Assembly (NCBI RefSeq): GCF_020742175.1
Contig: NZ_DYXM01000006.1
Location: 1 to 48,804, forward strand
Source: Dietzia timorensis
Lineage (GTDB): Bacteria > Actinomycetota > Actinomycetes > Mycobacteriales > Mycobacteriaceae
Reading direction: 5' to 3'
DNA: 48,804 nucleotides
A program made the position numbers and the translations under genes. The notes under the pieces are model-generated. The model saw only the letters and a list, made by a program, of their open reading frames with translations. It did not search any database and was not told the origin of the DNA. How positions within the stretch are numbered: the stretch's first letter is position 1; each line of letters begins with the position of its first letter. This document shows, piece by piece, positions 26,870 through 35,605 of this stretch.

Positions 26870-28579
26870 ATGACACCCGGCACGCACTGGGAAGTGGAGT
26901 CCACTTTCGACGTTTCGACCAGCGCCGATGTCCCCGACCTGACTCTCGGCGGGGAACTAGACGCGCGGGCGGAGCAGGTCCACCACCTTTCCGCCACCTA
27001 CTACGACGCAGAAGATCTGCGGCTCACCAGGGCAAAGATCACAGTCCGCCGCCGCACCGGCGGAAAGGACGACGGCTGGCACGTCAAGCTGCCCGCCGTG
27101 GAAACCTCCGCCGGTTCCACCGGGCGCACCGAACTAACATTTCCACTCACCGATTCGGCGGACGTTCCCGACGAGGTCCGCACCGCGGTGTGGGGATACG
27201 CGCGCCACGATGAGCTGATCCCCATCGCGCGCATCGACAACGAGCGGCACGAAACCGTGGTCGAGCGTGGCGGCTCGGCGATCGTCGAATTCTGCGACGA
27301 CCATGTCCGCGGTACCCGGCTGCGGGACGGCGCGGCGATCTCGTGGCGCGAATGGGAGCTCGAGCTCGTCGACTCCGAACGCGGCGGCTCCGTCGATGTC
27401 CTGTCCCGACTCTCGGCCGCATGCCTCGACGCCGGCGCGAGCGCGTCACCGCTCGCGTCGAAGCTCGCCAAAACGATCGGCCCCGTAGATGACGTCGCAG
27501 CTCCGGCGTCATCGGCGGTGGCTTCCATGCTCCGTGCCGATGTCGATAAATTGCTGTCCGGGGACGCCGGGGCGCGCCTCGGCCTGGAGGTCGGCATCCA
27601 CGCGATGCGCACTTCTGCGCGCAACCTGCAGACGACTCTCAACGCGCACGCGAAGGAGCTGCGTGCGGCCGGCGAGGCGATCAACGCCGGACGCCCGGGA
27701 AGCCACGGCGTCGAAATCTCCTCGCTCGAACGCGAACTCAATGAACTCATCCGGATGCTCGGAAAATCGCGAGACGTGCAGGTAGTGCGCGCGCGATTGC
27801 ACGAGGTCTCCGACGGCTACCCTCGCGATCTCGTCCCCGACTCGGTGCGCGATCGGATCTTCTCCGAACTCGACCGCGAAGAGCAACGCACCGCGAAGCG
27901 GGTGACGATGGGCCTGGAGAATCCGCGCTACCTGGCGCTGCTCGACTCACTCGACGACGTGATCGAGGCCGCGGGTGAGATGGAGACGCCGACTGATGCA
28001 CAGCGCGTCCGCTCGGGGCGGCCGAAGGAGATCATTTCGTCCGGGAAGAAGGGGCTCGGCAAGGGGAAACCAGGGGCTCCGACGTCGGACCTGGTGGTCC
28101 AGGGCGCGCAGCGGCAGTTCAAGCGTTTCGACAAGGCGCGAGCCCGGGTCGAGGACGAACTCGACTCGCTGAACCTGACGCTGGCGCAGCGCGAGGAGCT
28201 CACCCATACCCTGCGCAAACGGAATAAGGCGCTGCGTCGGACGGCGGCCTCGATCAGCTCGAAGGAGATGCCGCAGGTGGTGTCTCTGCGCTCGGCGAGC
28301 GAGCGGCTGCACGACGTGCTCGGCGACGTGCAGGATTCGGTGACGGCGCGGCAGTGGATCCGGCGGATCTCGCGGCGCGCGGAGGCCGCGGGAGAACCGA
28401 CGTTCGGATTCGGGGTGCTCTTCGAGCACGAGCGGTTCTCGTCCGAGCGCGCGCTCGAGGGCTTCGCCGACGAGGCGGCGACAGTGTCCGCGGCATTCAA
28501 GGAAATGCAGGACTCGCAACGCAAGCTCCGCGCCGCGAGGAAGGCGAAGTCCCCGAAGAAGGGCAAAGACAAGAAATAG
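26870..28579 (+). CDS. CYTH and CHAD domain protein
   Basis: 569-aa protein joining a CYTH triphosphate-tunnel domain (residues 5-200) to a CHAD helical domain (about 215-550, IHAMRTSARNLQ and repeated basic helices), ending in a Lys-rich tail. CHAD domains bind polyphosphate. CYTH domains bind or hydrolyse triphosphates. The N-terminal motif, normally ExExK, reads EVEST, so the lysine is replaced by threonine, which may abolish triphosphatase activity. Tunnel Arg/Lys/Glu residues (KITVRRRTG, WHVKLP) are present. The orthologue in mycobacteria is Rv2226, also next to panB. AATAGT lies 6 nt before the ATG (leaderless). A role in polyphosphate granules is inference. Confidence 0.9.
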   Translation: MTPGTHWEVESTFDVSTSADVPDLTLGGELDARAEQVHHLSATYYDAEDLRLTRAKITVRRRTGGKDDGWHVKLPAVETSAGSTGRTELTFPLTDSADVPDEVRTAVWGYARHDELIPIARIDNERHETVVERGGSAIVEFCDDHVRGTRLRDGAAISWREWELELVDSERGGSVDVLSRLSAACLDAGASASPLASKLAKTIGPVDDVAAPASSAVASMLRADVDKLLSGDAGARLGLEVGIHAMRTSARNLQTTLNAHAKELRAAGEAINAGRPGSHGVEISSLERELNELIRMLGKSRDVQVVRARLHEVSDGYPRDLVPDSVRDRIFSELDREEQRTAKRVTMGLENPRYLALLDSLDDVIEAAGEMETPTDAQRVRSGRPKEIISSGKKGLGKGKPGAPTSDLVVQGAQRQFKRFDKARARVEDELDSLNLTLAQREELTHTLRKRNKALRRTAASISSKEMPQVVSLRSASERLHDVLGDVQDSVTARQWIRRISRRAEAAGEPTFGFGVLFEHERFSSERALEGFADEAATVSAAFKEMQDSQRKLRAARKAKSPKKGKDKK

Positions 28580-28583
28580 CCCA

Positions 28584-28598
28584 GCGGGACGTGCCCGC
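28584..28598. terminator. Small convergent hairpin
   Basis: GCGGG/CCCGC with a 5-nt loop between the CYTH-CHAD gene and the converging small gene. On the minus strand it is followed by a T-richer stretch. Weak. Confidence 0.3.
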
Positions 28599-28616
28599 CG
28601 GGCGGTGCGCTAGTCC

Positions 28617-28802
28617 TCAGTCCTCGTCCTCGTCCCACTGCTTATTGCGCTCCTTCGCCGTCTCGAGGGCGTGAGCAGCGGCCTCGCGGGTCGGGTACGG
28701 CCCCATGCGGTCGATGTACCCTTCCTGCTTGCCCTGGACGACCTCGCCGGTCTTGGTGTTGTAGTACCACTCGGTGCTGTTGTCGTTGCCGTTGTCAGCC
28801 AT
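28617..28802 (-). CDS. Small SPOR-like conserved protein
   Basis: 61-aa acidic protein (WYYNTKTGEVVQGKQ, DRMGPYPTREAAAHALETA, ending KQWDEDED), a type conserved in actinobacteria and often annotated as SPOR-domain or methionine-aminopeptidase-like. The family has no established function. The YYNTKTGEV turn and PYPTREAA helix are its hallmark. AGGGAG precedes the ATG at a good distance. It lies 79 bp downstream of the cdsA-like gene on the same strand and may be the last gene of that transcript. Confidence 0.85.
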   Translation of the reverse strand: MADNGNDNSTEWYYNTKTGEVVQGKQEGYIDRMGPYPTREAAAHALETAKERNKQWDEDED

Positions 28803-28881
28803 GAGATGTGACTCCCTAATGTGCGCGGTCGGTCGGTTCTGCGATTGATCTCCCTGTCGAGGGTAGACGGGTTGGCAGGTG

Positions 28882-29871
28882 CTAGGTGAAGAAGAAGCGG
28901 ACGACGTGGAAGAACACCGGGGCCGCGAAGACGAGCGAATCGAGTCGGTCCATGATTCCGCCGTGCCCGGGGATGATCGAACCGAAGTCCTTGACCCCGC
29001 GGTCGCGCTTGATCGAGGACATGACCAGACCGCCGAAAAAGCCCATGAGGCAGGACACGAACGAAATGGCGGCGGCCTGCCAGGGCGCGAACGGCGTGAT
29101 CCACCACAGCGCCGTGCCGAGAGCGGTAGCCGAAAGCACTCCGCCGACGAAGCCCTCCCACGTCTTGTTCGGACTCACCGACGGCGCTATCGGGTGGCGG
29201 CCGAGGGTCTTGCCCCAGATGTATTGGAGCACGTCCGAGCCCTGGACGACGATGAATAGGAACAGCAGCAGTTGGGCGCCGGCCGCGCCGCCGGATCCTG
29301 CGGGCGCGTATTCGGCGAACTCTCGACCGTGCTCGATTGCGGTCGGCAGGTTGAGCACCGCGACGGTGTAGCTGACCGCGTACACGCACACCATGAGCGC
29401 CCACTGGGTGACCGCGGTGCGTTGCAGGAACTTCTTCGTCTCGCCCGCGAGCGCGCTTCGCGTGGGCAGGAAGAGGAAGGCGTAGACCGGGATGAACACG
29501 GCGAACATGCCGTACCAGTGCTGCCAGACGAAGAAATAGTGCAGCGGGGTGATGATGAAGAACACCCACACGAGAGTCTTGTGGTCTTTGCGATGCGTGG
29601 GTGAGATGGTGATGAATTCGCGAAGGCCGAGCCAGGACAGCAGCAAGAACGCGAACACGGCGACGGTCTCCCCCGCGAGCAACGCGACGGCGATACCCGT
29701 GATCATGAACCACCACGCGGCGATGCGTTGGGTGAGGTTGGAGAGCAGGCCGGCGTTCTTCGCGCGGTCCAGCACTGCGTACAGCACCGCCGTCACCACC
29801 GAGGCGAGAACAAGTACGCCGTAGACCCCGCCGAGCAAAAGCCCTGTGCGCGCGTCGACTAGACCGATCAT
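28882..29871 (-). CDS. Phosphatidate cytidylyltransferase (CdsA/YnbB type)
   Basis: 329-aa integral membrane enzyme that makes CDP-diacylglycerol from phosphatidate and CTP. About eight hydrophobic segments. The C-terminal CTP-transferase signature is clear: SPNKTWEGFVGG, then SSIKRDRGVKDFGSIIPGHG and GIMDRLDS. Its start overlaps the PlsC-like stop as ATGA, so it is translationally coupled to the acyltransferase and the CDP-alcohol transferase upstream. This pairing is the YnbA/YnbB-type set, probably a second CdsA beside the housekeeping enzyme. Head group made by the set is unknown. Confidence 0.93.
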   Translation of the reverse strand: MIGLVDARTGLLLGGVYGVLVLASVVTAVLYAVLDRAKNAGLLSNLTQRIAAWWFMITGIAVALLAGETVAVFAFLLLSWLGLREFITISPTHRKDHKTLVWVFFIITPLHYFFVWQHWYGMFAVFIPVYAFLFLPTRSALAGETKKFLQRTAVTQWALMVCVYAVSYTVAVLNLPTAIEHGREFAEYAPAGSGGAAGAQLLLFLFIVVQGSDVLQYIWGKTLGRHPIAPSVSPNKTWEGFVGGVLSATALGTALWWITPFAPWQAAAISFVSCLMGFFGGLVMSSIKRDRGVKDFGSIIPGHGGIMDRLDSLVFAAPVFFHVVRFFFT

Positions 29872-30647
29872 CGCTTGTCCTCCCGAGAGCCGTGCCCGGA
29901 GTCCGCGCCCGGTTCGGGCTCGTCATCGATGTCCGGGTCGAGGTTGCGCAGGGATCTATTGATGATCGCCGTGGCACGCTCGAGGAACTCGTCCTTTGAT
30001 TCCCCCTCGCCTGTCCTGATCGGCTCGTGGAACCGGACCGTGGACAGGTGCGGGACCGGGATCTTCTCCCCTTTCGGCAGGATCCTGCCGAGGTTCGCAA
30101 GCGCGACGGGAATGACGGGGATCTCGGGGTTCCTTCGAGCGAGGTGGTAGAGGCCCGCCTGGAACCGCGCGAGCTTCTCCCCGGTCCCCCGGGTGCCCTC
30201 GGGGAAAATGATGAGAGAGTCTCCCGCCGTAAGGACTTCGTTCATCCCGTCGATTTGGCTGGAGGAACGTTGCGCCCTGTCTCGACCTTGCGGGGCATCC
30301 CTGCCGCGCGCTCCCGAGCCGCCGCGCTCGACGAGGTAGGCGTTGAAGAACCCCTCCGCGGCAGCACGCTTGATCCCACTCGACCAGTAGTCGGCCGCCG
30401 CAACCGGGCGCACCCTGTTGCGCAATCGCGGCGGCAACGACGCCCACAGCGTGACGAAATCGAGGTGACTCGAGTGATTGGCGTAGAAAATTGCCTGGCG
30501 TGGCAGGTCGACAGTCGAACCGTCGCGGACCTCGCCGTGCGAGACGAACTCGGGTTTCGCCCCTGCGATCGCGGCGACCGCCGCTGCGACGACCGTTCGG
30601 GCGCCAGACATCGCGAGTCTGGATGCGCGCGAGTGTGCCTCTCTCAT
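29868..30647 (-). CDS. 1-acylglycerol-3-phosphate acyltransferase (PlsC-like)
   Basis: 259-aa acyltransferase making phosphatidate from lysophosphatidate at the inner membrane face. Seen: N-terminal hydrophobic helix (VVAAAVAAIAGA), catalytic H-x4-D block YANHSSHLDF, and the FPEGTRGTG substrate-binding block, with IPVIPVAL following. An Arg-rich segment (ERGGSGARGRDAPQGRDRAQ) interrupts the middle. The frame is open to 30965, but that part is antisense-frame read-through of the upstream gene. ATG 30647 overlaps the stop of the YnbA-like gene as ATGA. Middle gene of the coupled lipid operon. Confidence 0.92.
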   Translation of the reverse strand: MREAHSRASRLAMSGARTVVAAAVAAIAGAKPEFVSHGEVRDGSTVDLPRQAIFYANHSSHLDFVTLWASLPPRLRNRVRPVAAADYWSSGIKRAAAEGFFNAYLVERGGSGARGRDAPQGRDRAQRSSSQIDGMNEVLTAGDSLIIFPEGTRGTGEKLARFQAGLYHLARRNPEIPVIPVALANLGRILPKGEKIPVPHLSTVRFHEPIRTGEGESKDEFLERATAIINRSLRNLDPDIDDEPEPGADSGHGSREDKR

Positions 30648-31366
30648 GCGGATTCTCCCTCCGCCGTCATACGCCGTGCCACGAGCCGCAGCCTGACGAT
30701 GACCGTGGCCGCCGAGCCGGCCACGACCACGACGAGCGCGACGGCGAACACCGTGCCCTCCGCCAGCGGCGTGAGCGGCTCCGCAAGCGAGACCAGCGCT
30801 GCGGCCACCATCACCCACATGCGTGCCGGCTTGGCCATCGGCCCCTGGAAGAAGTTGCCGGTGCCGTTCGCCGCGCCGAGGCTTCGCACGTACGCGGTGA
30901 GGACGGCGGCGAGCGCCGTAGCCCACCCGAGGGCGACTCCTACATCGGTAGAGCCGATGGTCCACGCACCGGCGGTCGCGTAGCCGGCCGCGGCGAAGAC
31001 GAATACGTCGGACAGCCTGTCGGGCACCTCGTTGTAGAGATCTCCCACCGGCGAGTGCATGCCCTTCTCTACCGCCAGCATCCCGTCGAGCATGTTCGCG
31101 AGCAGGCGCAGCGGCAACAGCAACGCGACGGCCACGAGCAAAATGGACCGCACCGGCGTGCCGACATGTGCGGACGCGACGAGCAGCGCCGCCGCGAGCG
31201 CGGCAAAGACCACCGAGAGCACCGAGATCTGGTTGGGGGTGAGCCCGGCGCCTGCCATCGCGTCTGCCGCGCGCGCAGCCCAGCCGGTGCTGCGCTGCGG
31301 GATGTCTCGCCGTCGAGTGCCGTGCGGGATCGCTCCCGCGCCCTCGACTGATTCCGGTCCCGACAT
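30644..31366 (-). CDS. CDP-alcohol phosphatidyltransferase, YnbA-like
   Basis: 240-aa membrane enzyme of the CDP-alcohol phosphatidyltransferase superfamily, first gene of the coupled operon with PlsC- and CdsA-like genes. The signature is atypical: where most members read D-x2-D-G-x2-A-R-x8-G-x3-D-x3-D, this one reads NMLDGMLAV...G..N...D (NMLDGML and GDLYNEVPD). The first and third aspartates are thus asparagines and the arginine is valine. E. coli YnbA shows the same two Asn replacements, so this is a subfamily feature, not decay. About six membrane helices. GGGGAAGGGG precedes the ATG. The alcohol acceptor is unknown. Confidence 0.85.
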   Translation of the reverse strand: MSGPESVEGAGAIPHGTRRRDIPQRSTGWAARAADAMAGAGLTPNQISVLSVVFAALAAALLVASAHVGTPVRSILLVAVALLLPLRLLANMLDGMLAVEKGMHSPVGDLYNEVPDRLSDVFVFAAAGYATAGAWTIGSTDVGVALGWATALAAVLTAYVRSLGAANGTGNFFQGPMAKPARMWVMVAAALVSLAEPLTPLAEGTVFAVALVVVVAGSAATVIVRLRLVARRMTAEGESA

Positions 31367-31426
31367 ATGGTCCCCTTCCCCGTTGCGAATGAGACTCGCG
31401 GCCGTGCTCGATGCCTCACACTGTAT

Positions 31427-31485
31427 AAAGTTCCGGTCCGCGCCGGGCGCTTCTCGCCGCGGCCACGATCGTGAGAGGGAACTTT
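31427..31485. promoter_or_regulatory. Inverted repeat upstream of lipid operon
   Basis: AAAGTTCC (31427-31434) and GGAACTTT (31478-31485) form a perfect 8-bp inverted repeat. On the minus strand TATACA (31422-31427 complement) could be the -10 of the lipid operon. A third GTTCC lies at 31496-31500. Confidence 0.35.
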
Positions 31486-31564
31486 CCGCCGAAATGTTCC
31501 ATCACACATAGGCACGGGAATTGGGTTTTGACGCCGACGTCACTCGAAAGCAGGAGGAGGGCCG

Positions 31565-32128
31565 ATGGGCGCACGATTGGATCATGCGGTGGCAGCCGGA
31601 TGGGGGTTCGCCGAGGCGACCGCCTTCTTTATCGTCCCGGACGTGTGGCTGAGCAAGGTCGCGCTGCGCCACCCTCGCAGGGCGATGGAGGCCACGCTGT
31701 CTGCGCTCGGCGGCGCGCTCGTCGGCGGCGTGCTCACCTACCGTTGGGGCGCGAAAGTCCCGGCGGAGGAGAGTTCCGCGATGCTGCAGCGGCTGCCGGC
31801 GATCAGCGAGACGATGATCACCAACGCCGAGCGGGACCTCGTCGCGAAAGGCGATCTCGCAGTGCTCGTCGGCCCGACCAAGGGAGTCCCATACAAGATT
31901 TTCGCCCGTACCTCGGGTCTCCAGGGCCGGTCGCTCCCGGCGTTTCTCGCCTGGTCCGTGCCGGCGCGGATGACCCGGTTCGTTCTCGTCCCGGGCGCGA
32001 GCCACCTGGCCCACGTGGCCGGAAAGAATCTCTTCCCGCGCCAGATCTCCTGGCTCGCGCCGACCGTGTATTGGGGAGGTTGGACTGCGTTCTATGTGTG
32101 GTATTTCCGCACAGTCGGCCGCGACTAA
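31565..32128 (+). CDS. Conserved small membrane protein
   Basis: 187-aa integral membrane protein of unknown function. The N-terminus AAGWGFAEATAFFIVPDVWL is reminiscent of YqaA/DedA-like proteins, but the full DedA signature is not evident. Hydrophobic stretches lie at about 10-30, 44-60 and near the C-terminus (PTVYWGGWTAFYVWYF). A strong GGAGGAGG lies upstream. It is divergent from the lipid operon. Its TAA stop interleaves with the TAG stop of the converging RNB gene (4-nt overlap), so no intergenic terminator is possible. Confidence 0.75.
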   Translation: MGARLDHAVAAGWGFAEATAFFIVPDVWLSKVALRHPRRAMEATLSALGGALVGGVLTYRWGAKVPAEESSAMLQRLPAISETMITNAERDLVAKGDLAVLVGPTKGVPYKIFARTSGLQGRSLPAFLAWSVPARMTRFVLVPGASHLAHVAGKNLFPRQISWLAPTVYWGGWTAFYVWYFRTVGRD

Positions 32129-33594
32129 CTCGCTGCGCCGGCGCCGGGCGCGGCCTGAGCCGGCGCATGTGCCGTGAACTCGACCCGGCGGGACTCCCGG
32201 TCGGCTACCGCGACGTACACCGTCGCCGTCGTCCCCTCCGACACGGGCCCGGTGCACGACGCGAAGACCGGAGGTTGCGCGAGGAACACCTCCCCTGGCC
32301 GTTCCTTGGCTTCAGGTGTCTTCGGTTCCGTGCTCGAGCGCAGCACGTACACCGCCAGCGGAACACCGACGAACTCCTCGAGCGCGACTGCCTCGGCAAG
32401 GTCGACGCAGGCGCGGTCTACCGCAGACGCCGTGCGCGAGGTGCTGTTCATGATCTCCGGCAGTGCCCCCATCGCGCCGCGCACCCACTCGGGGATCTCG
32501 GTGCCCGCCGTCAGCGCCAGGCAGATTTCGGTAGCGAAGCGGTCGACCAGCCGGCGCAACGGCGCGGTGACGTGCGCGTAGGGTCCGCCGATCCCGGCGT
32601 GCTCGCGTTCTTCCGGTTCCTGCCCGTCGAACACGGCGTAGTCGGCGCCGCGCAGTGCCGCGGTGGAGGCTCGCATCATCGCAAGTCCGCGCGAATTGTT
32701 GACGTCGACGGAATCGAGGAACTCCCCGAGGGATTGTTCCTGCGGCCATTCGAGCTGCAGCGCCGCCGCGGTGCGCCGCAGATCCGACAGCGTGTCTTCG
32801 TCTGCGCGCGGCAGGGTGCGCAGCACGCCGCACCGACCCTCGAGCATGATCGCCGCCGCGCACCTGCCCACGAGGAGCGAGATCTGCGCATTCCACTCGT
32901 CGGCTTCGGTGCGCTGCTCGATGCGTAACTCCCAATGTCCGGCGCCGCCCTCGATGTCCTGGGCAGGGATCCGCAGGTTGACGGCGCCGGCGCGCACTCC
33001 CGCAGCCCGCAGTGCGCGCCCGGCGGCGGGAAGTTCGGCGATCGGTTCGGCGAGCGTGCCTTCGTCTGCGGCGGCCTGGACCTCGGCGTAGGTGAAGCGC
33101 TCGCGCGAGCGCACCGTAGCCCGACGCACGTCGGTGGACAGCACGCGCGCCTCCGCGTCGATCTCCACTCGCCACAGCACCGCGGCCCGAACCTCGCCTG
33201 GCAGCAGCGAGCCTGCGGACTCGCTGAGCTCGCGTGGATGCAGCGGCACGGATCCGTCCGGCAGGTAGATCGTCTGGCCGCGGCGCAGGGACTCCGCCTC
33301 CATCGCACCGCCTGGCGGGACCAGCGCCCCGACGTCGGCAATCGCGTAAAAGACGATCCATCCCCCGGCGGCGCGGGTTTCGATGCGCACCGCCTGGTCC
33401 AGGTCCATCGAGCCCGGCGGGTCGATAGTCACGAGGGCGAGTTCGGTGAGGTCCGCGCGCCCACCGGCGAAGAGGTCCCGCGCGGCGTCCGCCTCGGCGC
33501 GCACATCCTCGGGGAACGCATCGTCACCGGAGGGTGGCAGTTCGAACTCGCTCCTGATGGGAGCGAAATCCAGGTCGCGGGAGGTCATCCACAT
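32125..33594 (-). CDS. Stand-alone RNB-domain ribonuclease
   Basis: 489-aa RNase II/R-type 3'-5' exoribonuclease core without recognisable cold-shock or S1 RNA-binding domains, as in a short actinobacterial RNB group. Seen: active-site run TIDPPGSMDLDQAV with Asp58, Asp64 and Asp66. The fourth aspartate of E. coli RNase II (D-D) is Gln67 here. FYAIADVGALV and RGQTIYLPDGSVPLHP follow as in the family, and YAHVTAPLRRLVDRF supplies the late conserved Arg block. ATG 33594 is 7 nt after TATCAT (leaderless). Directly downstream of the RNase P RNA gene. Confidence 0.9.
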   Translation of the reverse strand: MWMTSRDLDFAPIRSEFELPPSGDDAFPEDVRAEADAARDLFAGGRADLTELALVTIDPPGSMDLDQAVRIETRAAGGWIVFYAIADVGALVPPGGAMEAESLRRGQTIYLPDGSVPLHPRELSESAGSLLPGEVRAAVLWRVEIDAEARVLSTDVRRATVRSRERFTYAEVQAAADEGTLAEPIAELPAAGRALRAAGVRAGAVNLRIPAQDIEGGAGHWELRIEQRTEADEWNAQISLLVGRCAAAIMLEGRCGVLRTLPRADEDTLSDLRRTAAALQLEWPQEQSLGEFLDSVDVNNSRGLAMMRASTAALRGADYAVFDGQEPEEREHAGIGGPYAHVTAPLRRLVDRFATEICLALTAGTEIPEWVRGAMGALPEIMNSTSRTASAVDRACVDLAEAVALEEFVGVPLAVYVLRSSTEPKTPEAKERPGEVFLAQPPVFASCTGPVSEGTTATVYVAVADRESRRVEFTAHAPAQAAPGAGAAS

Positions 33595-33604
33595 GCTCGT
33601 AATG

Positions 33605-33623
33605 ATAGGCGCAGAACGCCTAT
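33605..33623 (-). terminator. rnpB terminator hairpin overlapping RNB promoter
   Basis: ATAGGCG/CGCCTAT, perfect 7-bp stem with 5-nt loop, 15 nt after the rnpB 3' end. The TATCAT -10 of the RNB gene overlaps its distal arm (33602-33607), so one element may end one transcript and start the next. Confidence 0.55.
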
Positions 33624-33638
33624 GTCACGTGGGAAGAA

Positions 33639-34048
<410 letters not shown>

Positions 34049-34107
34049 TTCTGTGCAGAATTCTAAGGGCTTTGCACGCCGAATTGCATAACGGCCGGGC
34101 CGGCCTG

Positions 34108-34746
34108 CTAATCGAGCCCTTCGAGGTGTGCCGTGGAGTTGACCAGGTGCACGCTTGACTGCCCGTCGCTGTAGCGCCGTAATTCGGAGATTTGCGACAG
34201 GTCGAGGTGCAGGCGATAGGCGAATTCGGGTCCGCCCGCGAGTGCTTGCTGCAGCATCAGCTTGATGGGCGTGACGTGGCTGACGACCACGAGCGTCCCG
34301 CCCTCGGCCTGCTTCGCCCATGTCTCCACAGCAGGCAGCACGCGCGAGGCAACCTCGTCGAAAGACTCCCCGCCGGGCGCCGCGAGTGCCGGATTCCCCA
34401 GCCACGCCCGGTGGTGTTCGGGGTCTCGTTCGGCCGCCTCACTGAAGGTGAGCCCCTCCCATTCGCCGAAGTCCGTCTCGATGATTCCACGGTCGACCGA
34501 CAGTCCTACACCCGTAGATTTTGCGAGCTGTGTGGCCGTGGCGAGGCACCGAGAAAGCGGTGAGGAAACGATCGCCCGAATGTCGCTGCCTCCGGCGTCA
34601 TTGGTGGTCATTTTCCGGATGACGGCGGACGTCGCCTCCGCCTGGCGTTCACCTAAATCGGTGAGCGCCGGGTCGCCGTGGCCGGAAAAGCGCCGGTCGA
34701 CCGACATCGGCGTCTGTCCATGACGAACGAGCAGGATCCTGGTCAT
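34108..34746 (-). CDS. Histidine phosphatase family protein (CobC/PGAM-like)
   Basis: 212-aa branch-I histidine phosphatase. Seen: catalytic LVRHGQTPMSVDRRFSGHGD (phospho-His10 region), SSPLSRCLATA, ETDFGEWEGLT and the second histidine in VVVSHVTPIK. It resembles alpha-ribazole phosphatase (CobC), and cobalamin genes follow, but it also matches general acid phosphatases. In mycobacteria the orthologous domain is fused behind RNase HI (Rv2228c). Here the RNase H half is missing. ATG 34746 has no clear ribosome site. GTG 34818 overlaps the upstream stop as GTGA and would add 24 residues, a real alternative. Confidence 0.9.
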   Translation of the reverse strand: MTRILLVRHGQTPMSVDRRFSGHGDPALTDLGERQAEATSAVIRKMTTNDAGGSDIRAIVSSPLSRCLATATQLAKSTGVGLSVDRGIIETDFGEWEGLTFSEAAERDPEHHRAWLGNPALAAPGGESFDEVASRVLPAVETWAKQAEGGTLVVVSHVTPIKLMLQQALAGGPEFAYRLHLDLSQISELRRYSDGQSSVHLVNSTAHLEGLD

Positions 34747-34814
34747 CGACGCCGAACCGGCCACCCAGCCGGCCGAATGCCTGGTGCCCGATCCCTTCCC
34801 GGCGACCCCGGAAC

Positions 34815-35549
34815 TCACTGCGTGCCCTTGGGGCGAACGAGGATCGCGCCGCATTCAGGACAGTGGATGACGGTAGTCGCCGGGGCGTCGTGGAACTCGG
34901 CGATCGTCGCGCGGTCGAGCTCCATCTGGCAGGCGCCGCAGCGGTGCGGATGCAGTTCGCCGGCCCCGGCGCCGCGCTCGGAGGCGATGCGCTCGTATTC
35001 GGCCATGAGCTCGGCGGAAACGTGCGCGGCCAGGTCGGCGCGGCGGCTCTGCGCGGATTCGAGGGAGGCGCCGACGTCGTGGATCGCGTGGAGCCGAGCG
35101 ATCTCGGCGGTGGCGATCTTCGAATCGAGCTGGTCGAGCATTGCCCCGTGGTGAGCGACGTCGGCCTCTCCTGCCTCGCGCGCCGTTGTGAGATCCCCCA
35201 GCTGCGCCTTGAGTTCTTCGATGAGCCGGACGACCGCGCCCTTCTCGTGGGCGGCGTCGCGCCGCGCGGTCGCCGTCGGTAGCGAGGCCTCGTCCGTGGC
35301 CGCCGCCTCTGCCGCACGTTTGTCGAGGTCGGCAAGCTCGGAGAGCATCTTCTTGTGCGCACGTTCGGCGTCCTCGAGGCGGATGCGGGCGCGGGCCGCG
35401 CCGCCCGCCGCGGCGCGCCGCTGCTCGCGAAGCTCGTCGAGGCTCTCCTGCTCCGGCAGGTTCTTGTCCTTGTGCCGCAGCCCCGCGATTCGCGCGTCGA
35501 GTTCGGCGATTTCGACGAGATGACGTTGTTCGTCTATCGGTGCTTGCAT
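34815..35549 (-). CDS. Coiled-coil zinc-ribbon protein (Rv2229c type)
   Basis: 244-aa protein: long coiled coil (about 5-180, rich in Glu, Arg, Ala heptads) and a C-terminal C4 zinc ribbon (CGAC near 202, CPEC near 228). The family (DUF164-related) is widespread in actinobacteria. It is proposed to bind nucleic acid or act in tethering, with no firm function. GAGGAGACC fixes ATG 35549, although the frame extends to 35636. Sits between the phosphatase and NIF3 genes exactly as in mycobacteria, and probably in one operon with them. Confidence 0.9.
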   Translation of the reverse strand: MQAPIDEQRHLVEIAELDARIAGLRHKDKNLPEQESLDELREQRRAAAGGAARARIRLEDAERAHKKMLSELADLDKRAAEAAATDEASLPTATARRDAAHEKGAVVRLIEELKAQLGDLTTAREAGEADVAHHGAMLDQLDSKIATAEIARLHAIHDVGASLESAQSRRADLAAHVSAELMAEYERIASERGAGAGELHPHRCGACQMELDRATIAEFHDAPATTVIHCPECGAILVRPKGTQ

Positions 35550-35605
35550 CTGGTCTCCTCGACTACGTTGACGTGCGAAAGCCCTGGGGCCATCCCGAAT
35601 CGAGA

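Noticed and set aside
30648..30965. N-terminal 106-residue extension of the PlsC-like protein
   Set aside because: Arg/Gly-rich read-through in a wrong frame of the YnbA-like gene. The ATGA overlap at 30644-30647 marks the true start.
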